Source of the DNA: JAQGMJ01 sp036498945
GTDB lineage: Bacteria > Pseudomonadota > Gammaproteobacteria > Burkholderiales > JAEUOS01
Assembly: GCA_036498945.1 (NCBI GenBank)
Contig: DASYEQ010000107.1
Location: 85,654-149,653 of the forward strand
DNA length: 64,000 bases
Reading direction: 5' to 3'
The position numbers and the translations under genes were made by a program. Positions 50,092-60,811 of the stretch are shown here, in pieces. The stretch's first letter is position 1. Each line of letters starts with the position of its first letter. The notes beneath the pieces are model-generated. The model did not search any database and was not told the origin of the DNA. It saw nothing but the letters and a program-made list of their open reading frames with translations.

Positions 50092-51729
50092 TCAAGGGAA
50101 GCTGACCGTCAGCGAGAGGTCGGTTTCCACCACCTTGTTCGATTGCGGCACGCCGAAGGTGGTCAGCGGGTCCTTGTGCCCGATGGTGCGCGAGAGCACC
50201 AGCGAGATGCCCTTCTGGAACGGCAGCGGGAAGGTGGCGCCGAATTCCAGCAGCGAGCCCGAATAGCGGCTGACCCATTGCTGGTCGGCATAGAAGGTCA
50301 TCTTGCTGAGCGCCGCCGGGCAGGTGTAGAGCGAAGAGATCAGCCCGCAAGGGTAGCCGTGAAGGTCGATGCGCCCGAAGGTGTAGTCGCGCGGCACGGT
50401 ATAGGTCTGGCCCGCCGCCAGTTCGTCGGCGGTCGGCGCGCCGGTACCGTATTGGCGTTGCACCTGCGCGCCGCCGGTGAGGCCGCCATACAGGTAGTAG
50501 CCGCCGCCCACCTTGTAAGGGAAGGGGAAGAACCAGGTATAGGTGGCGTTGGCGAAATCGTAGTAAAGGTTCTGGTTGTAGCGCCGGTTCTGGATCACGC
50601 CGGCGCGATAGGTCTGGGTCAGCCACGTGACGGTGTCGTGCCCGACCTCGGCGGCGGAATTCGGCACCAGGGGCGCGAACAGCGGCATCAGATCGATGCT
50701 CGACGTCCAGCCCGGGCCGAAGGAGAAATACTGCGGATTGCCGGGCCCCTTGGGGCCGATGTTGCCGGAGAGAAACACGAAGGGGTGGCCGGCCGGCAGG
50801 AAATCCCGCTTGAAGTCGTTCGGCATCACACGCAGTTCGCCGCGAAAGCTCGGCGTATTGACGCCGTTCGCGTTCTGCGCGGTCAGGCTCACCCCCTGGG
50901 CGGCGTTGAGCAGGCTGGTGATGTAGGGCGGGATGTGGATCGGCTCGTCGGCGCTATAGGTATCCGGCGCCACCGGGCTGGTGCTGGACAGGGCCTGGAT
51001 CGTGAAGGGCAGGGAAAAATCCTGCGGCGGGTTGGCGTCTTTCTTGGCGGTCAGGGGCACGACATGGTCGCCGCAGTCGTGCAGGCGGCCGAATTCGTAT
51101 TTGTTCGGATTCAGCGACTTTTGCAGATCCTCCGGCATGCCGGTGCGCAACAGCTGGTAGGGCGCATTGCCGCAATAATCGGTGGCGTAGACATCGCCGC
51201 CGGCCAGTTGCACCGCCTGCAGCGTCAGGCGGATCACCTCGGCGTTGCCGCCGTCGGCGGCCGCGGTGAGCACGGTCTCGCCGCGTGAACGGTGATCTTG
51301 CGAACCATCCAGCGCCAGCTTGTCGATCGGCGCGCGATCACAGATCGGCGCGTTGTTTTCGCCGCTCTTGGCGAGCTGGATCAGCTTGAACGCGAGCGCG
51401 TTCAGTTCGTTCTTGCCGGCGTCCGGTCTGGAGGCGGCGTAGACCGCGTCCACCGCTTCCTGGATCGCGTGGGTGGCGGTCTTGTCGCCATCGCCGATGG
51501 GAATCGCGCAACCCGTCACCGGGCGCGGCGGCGGCGGTGGTTTGGTGGCCGCCTCTTCCGCCTTCGCCGCCTCCTTCACGTCGGCCGGCTTGACCGCCGG
51601 CGCGGCGGTGTCGCTGGCCGCGCGCGAAGGCACGCTGGAAGGCGGCTCCGGATCGGCGCCCCGGCTTGCAGGCGCGGCGAGCAGAAGAAAGCAAAGCAAG
51701 GGCAGGTGAAGGGAGCCGCTGAATTTCAT
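50092..51729 (-). CDS. Uncharacterised exported protein with ankyrin-like middle and beta-rich C-terminus
   Basis: The product has 545 residues. The signal peptide (MKFSGSLHLPLLCFLLLAA to SRG) is followed by a Pro/Ala/Lys-rich linker with six prolines in a row near residue 70. An ankyrin-like unit spans ~150-200 (ETVLTAAADGGNAEVIRLTL, GDVYATDYCGNAPYQLL). The C-terminal ~250 residues are rich in Tyr, Phe, Gly and alternating patterns (YYDFANATYTWFFPF, GGGYYLYGGLTGGAQV, SGSLLEFGATFPLPF, ETDLSLTVSFP), which looks like a beta-barrel or large beta-sandwich. Six or more Cys suggest disulfides. The ATG at 51729 starts a classical signal peptide. No family recognised; outer-membrane or periplasmic location is likely. 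Confidence 0.65.
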   Translation of the reverse strand: MKFSGSLHLPLLCFLLLAAPASRGADPEPPSSVPSRAASDTAAPAVKPADVKEAAKAEEAATKPPPPPRPVTGCAIPIGDGDKTATHAIQEAVDAVYAASRPDAGKNELNALAFKLIQLAKSGENNAPICDRAPIDKLALDGSQDHRSRGETVLTAAADGGNAEVIRLTLQAVQLAGGDVYATDYCGNAPYQLLRTGMPEDLQKSLNPNKYEFGRLHDCGDHVVPLTAKKDANPPQDFSLPFTIQALSSTSPVAPDTYSADEPIHIPPYITSLLNAAQGVSLTAQNANGVNTPSFRGELRVMPNDFKRDFLPAGHPFVFLSGNIGPKGPGNPQYFSFGPGWTSSIDLMPLFAPLVPNSAAEVGHDTVTWLTQTYRAGVIQNRRYNQNLYYDFANATYTWFFPFPYKVGGGYYLYGGLTGGAQVQRQYGTGAPTADELAAGQTYTVPRDYTFGRIDLHGYPCGLISSLYTCPAALSKMTFYADQQWVSRYSGSLLEFGATFPLPFQKGISLVLSRTIGHKDPLTTFGVPQSNKVVETDLSLTVSFP

Positions 51730-51957
51730 TTGCGAAGGCCTCGTCGGTGGGCGCAAAACTCCGGCCCGCGAAAACGCCCGCGGCCCGGCTCCTGGTCGCG
51801 CCCGCAGGGCGCAAGCAAGCTGACCGCCATCGCGCGGCAATTGTTCCTCATTGCCTTCAGGCGGCAAGATTTACACGCCGCGCCCGCCACAATTGAGGCT
51901 GGGCACACCCGCCTGTGCTCTGTTAAAATAGCCGCCTTGCACGACCCATGAAACACC

Positions 51958-52051
<94 letters not shown>

Positions 52052-52058
52052 CAGGCAC

Positions 52059-52097
52059 GTAGCGCGAGAGCGCTACTCCCGAAAAGCACCTTCGGGA
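52059..52097 (+). terminator. Two tandem hairpins after tRNA-Ser
   Basis: GTAGCGC/GCGCTAC (GAGA loop, 52059-52076) and TCCCGAA/TTCGGGA (7-base loop, 52077-52097) are each perfect 7-bp stems, directly adjacent. There is no T-run, so they may be trailer structures or a weak terminator between the tRNA and the convergent methyltransferase. Confidence 0.4.
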
Positions 52098-52125
52098 AGT
52101 GCGCGTCAGCCGGTTTCACATCGGC

Positions 52126-52854
52126 TCAGCCCTTGCGGCACACCAGCAGCAGTTCGTCCACGCCCTCAAGCTGTGCCATGCCGGGCGCGAACGCCAGTTT
52201 CTTCTGGAAATGAATGCCCAGCGGCATGAACAGGTGGTTGTAGAACCACATTGCCTTGCGCCGGCGATGGGTCAAGGCCCACATGCCGAAGTCGAGCAGG
52301 GGCGAGGGCTTCGGGCACATGCCGTAGACGGCGCTTTGCTCCACCGTGATGCCGTGATCGGCCAGCAGGCCGAGCAGCGCTTGCGGCTCATAGCGGCGGA
52401 AGTGGCCGACCAGTTCATCGAACGCGCTCCAGTGGGCCTGGTGCATCGGCGCGGAGAGCAGCAGCACCGCCCCGGGTGCAGCCACCCGCGCCAGTTCGGA
52501 CAATGCGCTTTCGTCGTCGGCGACGTGTTCGATGATGTCGAGCGCGCATACCAGATCAAAGGCGGCATCGGTGAACGGCAGGTCGGAGACCAGGCCGGTG
52601 CGGGCGTGGGCGCCATGCGCCTGCAGCTTGGCCACCGCGGCGGGGCTCATCTCGACGAAGCGGGTGCCGTCCAATGGCAGGCGCGGGCGCAGGCCGGGCG
52701 CCACTTCGAGGCGCCGCTGCCCAGGGTGCAATAGCGATTGCACCAGCGGCCAGGTATTGAAGCGCTCCGGCATCACCAGCCGGCAATCGCTCCACAGGGG
52801 TTCGTAAAAACTGCGGTTGGCTTCCAGGACTTCGGCGCCGGTGCGTGCTTGCAT
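52126..52854 (-). CDS. SAM-dependent class I methyltransferase
   Basis: The product has 242 residues. Motif I appears as RRLEVAPGLRPRLPL. It is followed by SDLPFTDAAFDLVCALDIIEHV (motifs II/III of the Methyltransf_11 type), then ELARVAAPGAVLLLSAPMHQ and a C-terminal RRKAMWFYNHLFMPLG stretch that may lie on the membrane. These features indicate a small-molecule or lipid methyltransferase. It stands between tRNA-Ser and katG without operon partners. The substrate cannot be told. Confidence 0.75.
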   Translation of the reverse strand: MQARTGAEVLEANRSFYEPLWSDCRLVMPERFNTWPLVQSLLHPGQRRLEVAPGLRPRLPLDGTRFVEMSPAAVAKLQAHGAHARTGLVSDLPFTDAAFDLVCALDIIEHVADDESALSELARVAAPGAVLLLSAPMHQAHWSAFDELVGHFRRYEPQALLGLLADHGITVEQSAVYGMCPKPSPLLDFGMWALTHRRRKAMWFYNHLFMPLGIHFQKKLAFAPGMAQLEGVDELLLVCRKG

Positions 52855-53029
52855 GCGGGTTCCTTCTTCGAAGCGCGGCTCGCGGGGCCGCGCCGGCCCG
52901 GGGGTGCGCAGGCGGCGAAAGGTATTTTTTGCCGGTTGCCTTCAGCCAACGTAAGCGCAACACGCAGCCCGTCCGATTGGAGCGTGGGCGGGCGGCTGGA
53001 GTTCCGCAGTTCGGAAAGGGAGTGGCGGC

Positions 53030-53068
53030 GCCGGGCCCCGCGGAAATCCCCCTTCCCGCGGGCCCGGC
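53030..53068 (-). terminator. GC-rich hairpin after katG
   Basis: GCCGGGCCCCGCGG and CCCGCGGGCCCGGC pair with a bulge around an 11-base loop, starting 2 bp after the katG stop. There is no clear U-run. It is possibly a terminator or mRNA-stabilising stem. Confidence 0.4.
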
Positions 53069-53070
53069 GG

Positions 53071-55263
<2,193 letters not shown>

Positions 55264-55438
55264 GTTCATTTCTCCATTCTTTATTCGCGACGGGCAACGA
55301 AGAAGAGTCTAAGAGAGGAGGGCGCGCGGCTCAACGCAATTAGTTTCATGGTGGCGATAGGCGTGCTCAATCCCGCGGACGCGTGCGCATGTATTTACGC
55401 CGCTGTCACCGGGCTGTGAGCCGGCCCACAGCAACAAA

Positions 55439-55462
55439 AAGCCCATGAGGATTCATGGGCTT
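55439..55462 (-). terminator. Terminator after the merR-like gene
   Basis: A perfect 10-bp stem (AAGCCCATGA with its complement) with a GGAT loop; on the minus strand the stem runs into TTTTTGTTG. It ends the thrS-to-merR cluster 22 bp after the stop. Confidence 0.9.
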
Positions 55463-55484
55463 GGTTGCCGGGGCGAAGAAAAAA

Positions 55485-55919
55485 TCAGCGCAGCAGGTCG
55501 GCCACCGCGCGCAGGTCACGCTTCAATTGCGCCAGGTTGACACCGCCGGACTGGGCGCTGTCGCCGGCCGCGGCGGGCGGCGCGGGGGCGATGGTCACCG
55601 GGCCGCTGTTGTCCGAACCCGCCTTCAGGCCCACGCCCATGCCTTCGTCGAGGCGGTTGCGCGCGCCGTTGATGGTGAAGCCCTGCTCGTAGAGGAGCTC
55701 GCGGATGCGGCGGATCAGCAGCACTTCGTGGTGCTGGTAGTAGCGGCGGTTGCCGCGCCGCTTCACGGGCTTCAACTGGGTGAATTCCTGCTCCCAGTAG
55801 CGCAGCACGTGCGGCTTCACCCCGCACAGGTCGCTGACTTCGCCGATGGTGAAGTAGCGCTTGGCAGGGATGGGGGGCAATGCTGCCCCACTACGATCAG
55901 GCGTCCGCAGACCCGCCAC
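55485..55919 (-). CDS. MerR-family regulator downstream of ihfA
   Basis: The product has 144 residues. The MerR helix-turn-helix covers RYFTIGEVSDLCGVKPHVLRYWEQEF with the RRGNRRYYQHHEV wing. Only a short dimer helix follows and there are no metal-binding Cys. This gene is the standard neighbour of ihfA in betaproteobacteria; its target is not known. The start is GTG at 55919, inside the end of ihfA (23-bp overlap), supported by GGAGG eight bases upstream. Confidence 0.85.
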   Translation of the reverse strand: MAGLRTPDRSGAALPPIPAKRYFTIGEVSDLCGVKPHVLRYWEQEFTQLKPVKRRGNRRYYQHHEVLLIRRIRELLYEQGFTINGARNRLDEGMGVGLKAGSDNSGPVTIAPAPPAAAGDSAQSGGVNLAQLKRDLRAVADLLR

Positions 55920-56232
55920 CGTAATGCGCCTCCACCATGGACTTGAGCTTCTGGCTGGCGTGGAAGGTCACCACGCGCCGCGCGGTAATGGGGATTTCCT
56001 CGCCGGTCTTGGGATTGCGGCCGGGGCGCTGCGGCTTGTCGCGCAGCTGGAAATTGCCGAAACCGGAGAGCTTCACGCTCTGGCCGTTTTCGAGGGAAGT
56101 GCGGATTTCCTCGAAAAAGGTCTCGACCATATCCTTGGCCTCGCGCTTGTTCAGGCCCACTTTCTCAAACAGGAGATCGGCCAATTCCGCTTTGGTCAGC
56201 GTATTGGCGGCATCGTGCGTAGGTTGTTCCAT
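55897..56232 (-). CDS. ihfA: Integration host factor subunit alpha
   Basis: The product has 111 residues. It has the HU/IHF fold with TLTKAELADLLFEKVGLNKREAK, the GFGNFQLRDKPQRPGRNPKTGEEIPI beta-arm whose Pro intercalates DNA, and ARRVVTFHASQKLK. It bends DNA as a heterodimer with IhfB, in recombination, replication and transcription. It directly follows pheT, as in most beta- and gammaproteobacteria. The C-terminus (YGGGSADA) is slightly extended. Confidence 0.95.
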   Translation of the reverse strand: MEQPTHDAANTLTKAELADLLFEKVGLNKREAKDMVETFFEEIRTSLENGQSVKLSGFGNFQLRDKPQRPGRNPKTGEEIPITARRVVTFHASQKLKSMVEAHYGGGSADA

Positions 56233-56324
56233 GCTCTATACCGATGTCGGGAATCGTTGTTCTATTACACGTCCAGCGCCAAAAAAGGCCTGCCGTGTAC
56301 CCCCCACAAATATCGTTATTTTCG

Positions 56325-58742
56325 TTAGGCCCGCAATCTCGCACCGTGCTTTTGGGATGCCGCAGCAACCAGGATTTCACGGGCGGCGCCAGCTTCCGCT
56401 TCGGTGAGCGTCCTTTGAGTATCTTGCATAACTACCCGGAATGCAAGGCTTTTTTCCGATTCGGACAGGCCCGCAACCGCCCCCGCCGGACGGAATTCGT
56501 CGAACAGCGAGATACCGGTTACGGTGGCCGGAGCGGCTGCGTGTAAGGTTTGCAAAAGGGCGGCCACCGGCAGGCCGGCAGGCACCACGAAGGCCAGATC
56601 CTGGATGATCGGCGGCAGCTTGGAGACCTCGACATAGCGCGGCTGCGGGCGTGCCTGGACCGGCGCGGCCTCGATTTCAAACAGCACCGGGGCGCCCGGC
56701 AGGCTGTATTCCTTGACCCAGCGCGGGTGCAATTCGCCGATGTGCCCGATCACCCGGCCATCGAGGCGGATGGCGGCGCAGCGCCCGGGGTGCAGGGCCG
56801 GGTGGGTGGCGGCGATAAATTCCGGTTGCCAGGGGGCGATTGCGGCTTCCAGGTCGCCCTTGAGGTCGAAAAAGTCGACCGGGCGCGCCGGCTTCATGCC
56901 CCATTGTTCTTCATAAGCCGGGCCAAAGGCGATGGCGCCCAGCATTTGCGGCTGGGCATAACCGGCCACCGCCAGCGGGCCATCGGCCACCGATGCGTCG
57001 CGGCGGAACACCGGGCCCAGCTCGAACATGCGCACCCGTGCCTCGCGGCGCTTCAGGTTGTAGTCCAGATTGGCGAGCAGCGAGCCGAAGAGGGAAGAGC
57101 GCATCACGCTCATCTGGCTGGCGATCGGGTTGAGCAACCTGATCGGCGCCTCGTTACCCGCCAGTTCGCGCTCCCACTTCTCCTCGACGAAGGTGTAGTT
57201 GACCATCTCCTGATAGTCGCGCTCGGCCATCAGCTCCTTCAGCTCGATGCGGCTGATGCGGTCTTCGCGGCTTTGCATCATCTCGGCGCGTGCCAGCGGC
57301 GGTACCGAGGGGATGTTTTCGAAGCCGTGGATGCGCACCACTTCCTCGATCAGGTCTTCTTCGATCTCGATGTCGAAACGGTAGGAAGGCGCGGTGACGG
57401 TGAAGGCATCGGGGGTGCGCGTGAAGGTGAAGCCCAGGCGCGTGAAGGTGGACGCCATCTCGTCGGCGGAAATGGGCTTGCCGATGATCTTCACGCAGCG
57501 CGCGATGCGCATGGTGACGGGTTTGCGCACCGGCAGCTTGGCGACGGTATCCACCGTCGGGCCGGCCTGCCCGCCGCAGATGTCGAGGACCAGGCGCGTG
57601 GCGCGCTCGATGCCGTCGATATTGTTGTTGAAGTCCACGCCGCGCTCGAAGCGGTGCGAGGCGTCGGAAGTGAAATTGTACTTGCGCGCGCGGCCCTGGA
57701 TGGCCAGCGGATAGAAGAACGCGCTTTCCAGATACACGTTGGTGGTGGTGAGTTCCGCCTTGGTGCTGTCGCCGCCCATGATGCCGGCCAGGCCGATCGG
57801 CCCGGAGGCGTCGGTGATCGCCAGCACAGTCTCGTCCAGTTCCACCGTCTGCTCGTTGAGCAGCTTGAGCTTCTCGCCTTTGCGGCCGAAGCGCACGTCG
57901 ATGCCGCCCTTGAGCTTGTCGAGGTCGTAGACGTGCAGGGGGCGGCCCAGTTCCAGCATCACATAGTTGGTGACATCCACCAGCGCGGAAATCGAGCGCT
58001 GGCCGGCGCGCGCCAGGCGCTCGACCATCCAGGGCGGCGTCGGTGCTTTCGCATCAACGCCCTTGATCACGCGCCCGGTGAAGCGGCCGCAGCCATCGGC
58101 ATCGGTGATCTTCGCGGGGAATTTGTCGTCCAGCGCCGGCTGCACCGCGGGAATGCTGGGGGCGGAGAAGGGCGCGCCGGTGATCGCCGCCACGTCGCGC
58201 GCCACGCCGAGCACGGAAAGCGCATCGGCGCGATTCGGCGTCAGCTTGATGGTGAAGAGAGTATCGTCCAGGCCCAGCACGTCGCGCACGTTGGCGCCGA
58301 TGGGCGCGTCCGCCGCCAGCGGCAGCAGGCCGGCATGGTCGTCAGACATGCCCAGTTCGCGTGCCGAGCACAGCATGCCTTCGCTCTCCACGCCGCGCAT
58401 CTTGGCGCGCTTGATCTCGAAAGGCTTGCCATCTTCGCCAGGAGGCAGCTTGGCGCCGATCAGCGCGCAGGGCACCTTCATCCCGGCCGCCACATTGGGC
58501 GCCCCGCAGACGATGTTCAGCAGCTTCTCCTGTCCCGCGTCGACCTGGCAGACGTTCAGGCGATCGGCATTCGGATGTTTCTCGAAGCTCTTGATCTCGC
58601 CCACCACGATGCCGGTGAACGGCGGCGCCGCCGGTTCGGTCTCTTCGACCTCCAGGCCGGACATGGTGAGGGCATGCGCCAGCTCAGCGGAGCCAAGCGG
58701 CGGATTGACGAAACTGCGGAGCCAGGATTCGGGGAATTTCAT
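56325..58742 (-). CDS. pheT: Phenylalanyl-tRNA synthetase beta subunit
   Basis: The product has 805 residues. Domains in order: the N-terminal part and the EMAP-like tRNA-binding OB fold (~40-150, GEIKSFEKHPNADRLNVCQVDAG), B3/B4 editing domain (~210-400), B5 (~405-475), core (~480-690) and the C-terminal ferredoxin-like anticodon-binding domain (SKLPPIIQDLAFVVP onward). It pairs with PheS to charge tRNA-Phe. It begins 133 bp after pheS; that gap holds one of two related hairpins. Confidence 0.97.
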   Translation of the reverse strand: MKFPESWLRSFVNPPLGSAELAHALTMSGLEVEETEPAAPPFTGIVVGEIKSFEKHPNADRLNVCQVDAGQEKLLNIVCGAPNVAAGMKVPCALIGAKLPPGEDGKPFEIKRAKMRGVESEGMLCSARELGMSDDHAGLLPLAADAPIGANVRDVLGLDDTLFTIKLTPNRADALSVLGVARDVAAITGAPFSAPSIPAVQPALDDKFPAKITDADGCGRFTGRVIKGVDAKAPTPPWMVERLARAGQRSISALVDVTNYVMLELGRPLHVYDLDKLKGGIDVRFGRKGEKLKLLNEQTVELDETVLAITDASGPIGLAGIMGGDSTKAELTTTNVYLESAFFYPLAIQGRARKYNFTSDASHRFERGVDFNNNIDGIERATRLVLDICGGQAGPTVDTVAKLPVRKPVTMRIARCVKIIGKPISADEMASTFTRLGFTFTRTPDAFTVTAPSYRFDIEIEEDLIEEVVRIHGFENIPSVPPLARAEMMQSREDRISRIELKELMAERDYQEMVNYTFVEEKWERELAGNEAPIRLLNPIASQMSVMRSSLFGSLLANLDYNLKRREARVRMFELGPVFRRDASVADGPLAVAGYAQPQMLGAIAFGPAYEEQWGMKPARPVDFFDLKGDLEAAIAPWQPEFIAATHPALHPGRCAAIRLDGRVIGHIGELHPRWVKEYSLPGAPVLFEIEAAPVQARPQPRYVEVSKLPPIIQDLAFVVPAGLPVAALLQTLHAAAPATVTGISLFDEFRPAGAVAGLSESEKSLAFRVVMQDTQRTLTEAEAGAAREILVAAASQKHGARLRA

Positions 58743-58843
58743 GCTTTTGTTTGACGCTTGATCGATGTGATCGAAGGATGTCTTTTCGTAGCTTTTACTT
58801 CAAAAAAATGAGCTGGCCTCGCCAGTCACTTTTGTGCGGACAC

Positions 58844-58873
58844 CCGACAAAAGTAGGGTTGACCTTTTGTCGG
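58844..58873. repeat. 30-bp hairpin repeat, copy 1 (after pheS)
   Basis: CCGACAAAAG and CTTTTGTCGG are perfect 10-bp arms around TAGGGTTGAC, two bases after the pheS stop. Copy 2 at 59929-59958, in reverse orientation, matches it at 25 of 30 positions and shares the AAAAGTAGG core and the CCGA/TCGG ends. Confidence 0.7.
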
Positions 58874-58875
58874 AA

Positions 58876-59919
58876 TCAAGAAAACTGCTTGAGAAAGCGC
58901 AAATCGCCGTCGAAGAACAAACGCAGGTCGTTGATGCCATAGCGCAACATCGTCAGGCGCTCCAGGCCGGAACCAAAGGCGAAGCCGACATAGCGCTCGG
59001 GGTCGAAGCCGAAATTCTTCACCACGGTCGGGTGCACTTGGCCCGAGCCGGAGATTTCCAGCCAGCGGCCCTTGTTGGGACCATCGGTGAACATCATGTC
59101 GATCTCGGCGGAGGGTTCCGTGAACGGAAAGAAGGAGGGGCGGAAACGCACCTGCAGGTCATCGCTCTCGAAGAACTTGCGCAGGAAGTCGGTGTACACG
59201 CCCTTCAGATCCGCGAACGAAATGTTCTCGTCGATCCACAGGCCCTCGACCTGGTGGAACATCGGCGAATGCGTCGCGTCGCTGTCCACGCGATAGGTGC
59301 GCCCCGGCGCGATCACCTTGATCGGCGGCATCGGGTTCATGCCCTTGTACTTGCTCGCGTGGATGTTGGCGTAGCGCACCTGCATCGGGCTGGTGTGCGT
59401 GCGCAGCACCAACTGCTTGCCGGAGGTGTCGCGGCCATCGATGTAGAACGTATCCTGCATCGAGCGGGCAGGGTGGTTCTCCGGGCTGTTGAGCGCCGTG
59501 AAGTTGAACCAGTCGGTCTCGATCTCCGGGCCGTCGGCGATGTCGAAGCCGATCGAGCGGAAGATTTCCTCCACGCGCTTTTGCGTGCGCGTCACCGGAT
59601 GCAGCCCGCCGCGCTGCGGAATGCGCCCCGGCAGGGTCACGTCCAGCGCCTCGCTCGCCAGGCGCGACGCCATCTTCTCGGACTCGATAAACTCGCGGCG
59701 CGCGTTCAGCATCACCTCGATTTCGCGCTTCGCCTCGTTGATCTTCTCGCCGGCCGCCTTCTTGGCTTCCACCGGCAGCTTGGCCAGTTCCTTCATGCGC
59801 TCGGTGATCGAGCCGGTCTTGCCGAGGAACTTCGCCTTGGCTTCTTCCAGCCGCGCGCTGTCGCGGATGCTGTTGAAGGCTTCGCGGGCTTCCGCGACGA
59901 TGTCGGATAATTCGGCCAT
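58876..59919 (-). CDS. pheS: Phenylalanyl-tRNA synthetase alpha subunit
   Basis: The product has 347 residues. An N-terminal coiled coil (~1-85) is followed by class II core motifs: GGLHPVTRTQKRVEEIF, GPEIETDWFNFTALN, and motif 2 RFRPSFFPFTEPSAEIDMMF. Motif 3 is GFAFGSGLERLTMLRYG and the C-terminus is LRFLKQFS, as in the E. coli enzyme. The ATG at 59919 (MAELSDIV) was chosen over upstream codons because homology starts there and the extra residues would be translated through a perfect hairpin. No strong ribosome site is visible; the hairpin ends nine bases upstream. Confidence 0.96.
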   Translation of the reverse strand: MAELSDIVAEAREAFNSIRDSARLEEAKAKFLGKTGSITERMKELAKLPVEAKKAAGEKINEAKREIEVMLNARREFIESEKMASRLASEALDVTLPGRIPQRGGLHPVTRTQKRVEEIFRSIGFDIADGPEIETDWFNFTALNSPENHPARSMQDTFYIDGRDTSGKQLVLRTHTSPMQVRYANIHASKYKGMNPMPPIKVIAPGRTYRVDSDATHSPMFHQVEGLWIDENISFADLKGVYTDFLRKFFESDDLQVRFRPSFFPFTEPSAEIDMMFTDGPNKGRWLEISGSGQVHPTVVKNFGFDPERYVGFAFGSGLERLTMLRYGINDLRLFFDGDLRFLKQFS

Positions 59920-59928
59920 ATATCGTTG

Positions 59929-59958
59929 CCGAAAAAAGTACAAACCTACTTTTTTCGG
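59929..59958. repeat. 30-bp hairpin repeat, copy 2 (before pheS)
   Basis: CCGAAAAAAGTA and its complement TACTTTTTTCGG are perfect 12-bp arms around CAAACC. The structure sits directly in the pheS translation-initiation region. It is an inverted, diverged copy of the element at 58844. Confidence 0.7.
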
Positions 59959-60041
59959 ATTTTCAGTTTGCATTCAATCGCCGGCGGAGCCGGACGATTG
60001 CCTGATTAAAAATCCACGAAAAACCCGGCGGTTGCCGGAAC

Positions 60042-60071
60042 AAAAAAGGCTGCGATATCAGCGCAGCCTTT
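60042..60071 (-). terminator. Terminator after rplT
   Basis: AAAGGCTGCG pairs with CGCAGCCTTT around a 7-base loop; on the minus strand it runs into TTTTTTG. It lies 24 bp after the rplT stop and separates the infC-rpmI-rplT unit from pheST. Confidence 0.92.
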
Positions 60072-60094
60072 CTTGTATTACCGTGAGACGGATA

Positions 60095-60451
60095 TTACGC
60101 CGCGACGCTCTTGGCTTTTTCGACCAGGGCCGCAAACGCCGGCTTGTCGAGCACCGCCAGGTCGGCCAGCACCTTGCGGTCGATCTCGATCTCCGCCTTC
60201 TTCAGCGCGTTCATGAACACGCTATAGGAAAGGCCATGCTCGCGCACGGCGGCGTTGATACGGGTGATCCACAGCGCGCGGAATTCGCGCTTCTTGGTAC
60301 GGCGATCGCGGTAGGCATATTGCCCCGCCTTCATCACCGCTTCCTTGGCAACGCGGAATACGTTGCCGCGGCGGCCGCGGTAACCCTTCGCGAGGTCCAG
60401 GACTTTCTTGTGGCGCGCCCGCGCCGTTACACCACGTTTAACTCTTGGCAT
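60095..60451 (-). CDS. rplT: Ribosomal protein L20
   Basis: The product has 118 residues, exact family length. It has the basic N-terminal extension (MPRVKRGVTARARHKKVL), GYRGRRGNVFRVAKEAV and ALWITRINAAVREHGLSYS. L20 assembles early into the 50S subunit and in enterics represses its own operon by binding mRNA. GGAG lies eight bases upstream of the ATG. Confidence 0.98.
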   Translation of the reverse strand: MPRVKRGVTARARHKKVLDLAKGYRGRRGNVFRVAKEAVMKAGQYAYRDRRTKKREFRALWITRINAAVREHGLSYSVFMNALKKAEIEIDRKVLADLAVLDKPAFAALVEKAKSVAA

Positions 60452-60486
60452 GTTGAGCTCCTAACAATATGGACGAAGAACCGCGC

Positions 60487-60684
60487 TTACGCGTACGGCA
60501 GCATGCGCTTGACCGACAACACATCGGTCTCGAACACACCGGTGGTGCCGCGCAACTGGCGCTTGTTCTTGGTGGTCTTCTTGGTCAGGATGTGGCGCTT
60601 GAAGGCTTGACCGCGCTTGATGGTGCCGCCCGGACGGACGAAGAGACGCTTGGCGGCGCTCTTCTTGGTTTTCATCTTCGGCAT
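60487..60684 (-). CDS. rpmI: Ribosomal protein L35
   Basis: The product has 65 residues. MPKMKTKKSAAKRLFVRPGG and the RRQ-type LTKKTTKNKRQLRG tail are diagnostic. The start at 60684 has GGAG eight bases upstream; longer frames add a non-homologous leader. It lies 35 bp upstream of rplT. Confidence 0.98.
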   Translation of the reverse strand: MPKMKTKKSAAKRLFVRPGGTIKRGQAFKRHILTKKTTKNKRQLRGTTGVFETDVLSVKRMLPYA

Positions 60685-60811
60685 AGCAATACTCCAGATT
60701 TTTATATCGCTCGCAAGGTGTCGCTTCAGATCGAAGCAAGCTTTTAAACCCTCGAACAACTTGTTTTCGGGGCTGGTTTAGACACCCGCCCCGGGGGTGT
60801 TACCGCAAACT

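Noticed and set aside
59920..59973. An upstream start for PheS giving 18 extra residues
   Set aside because: Translation would pass through the perfect hairpin at 59929-59958 and the extra residues do not occur in PheS proteins.
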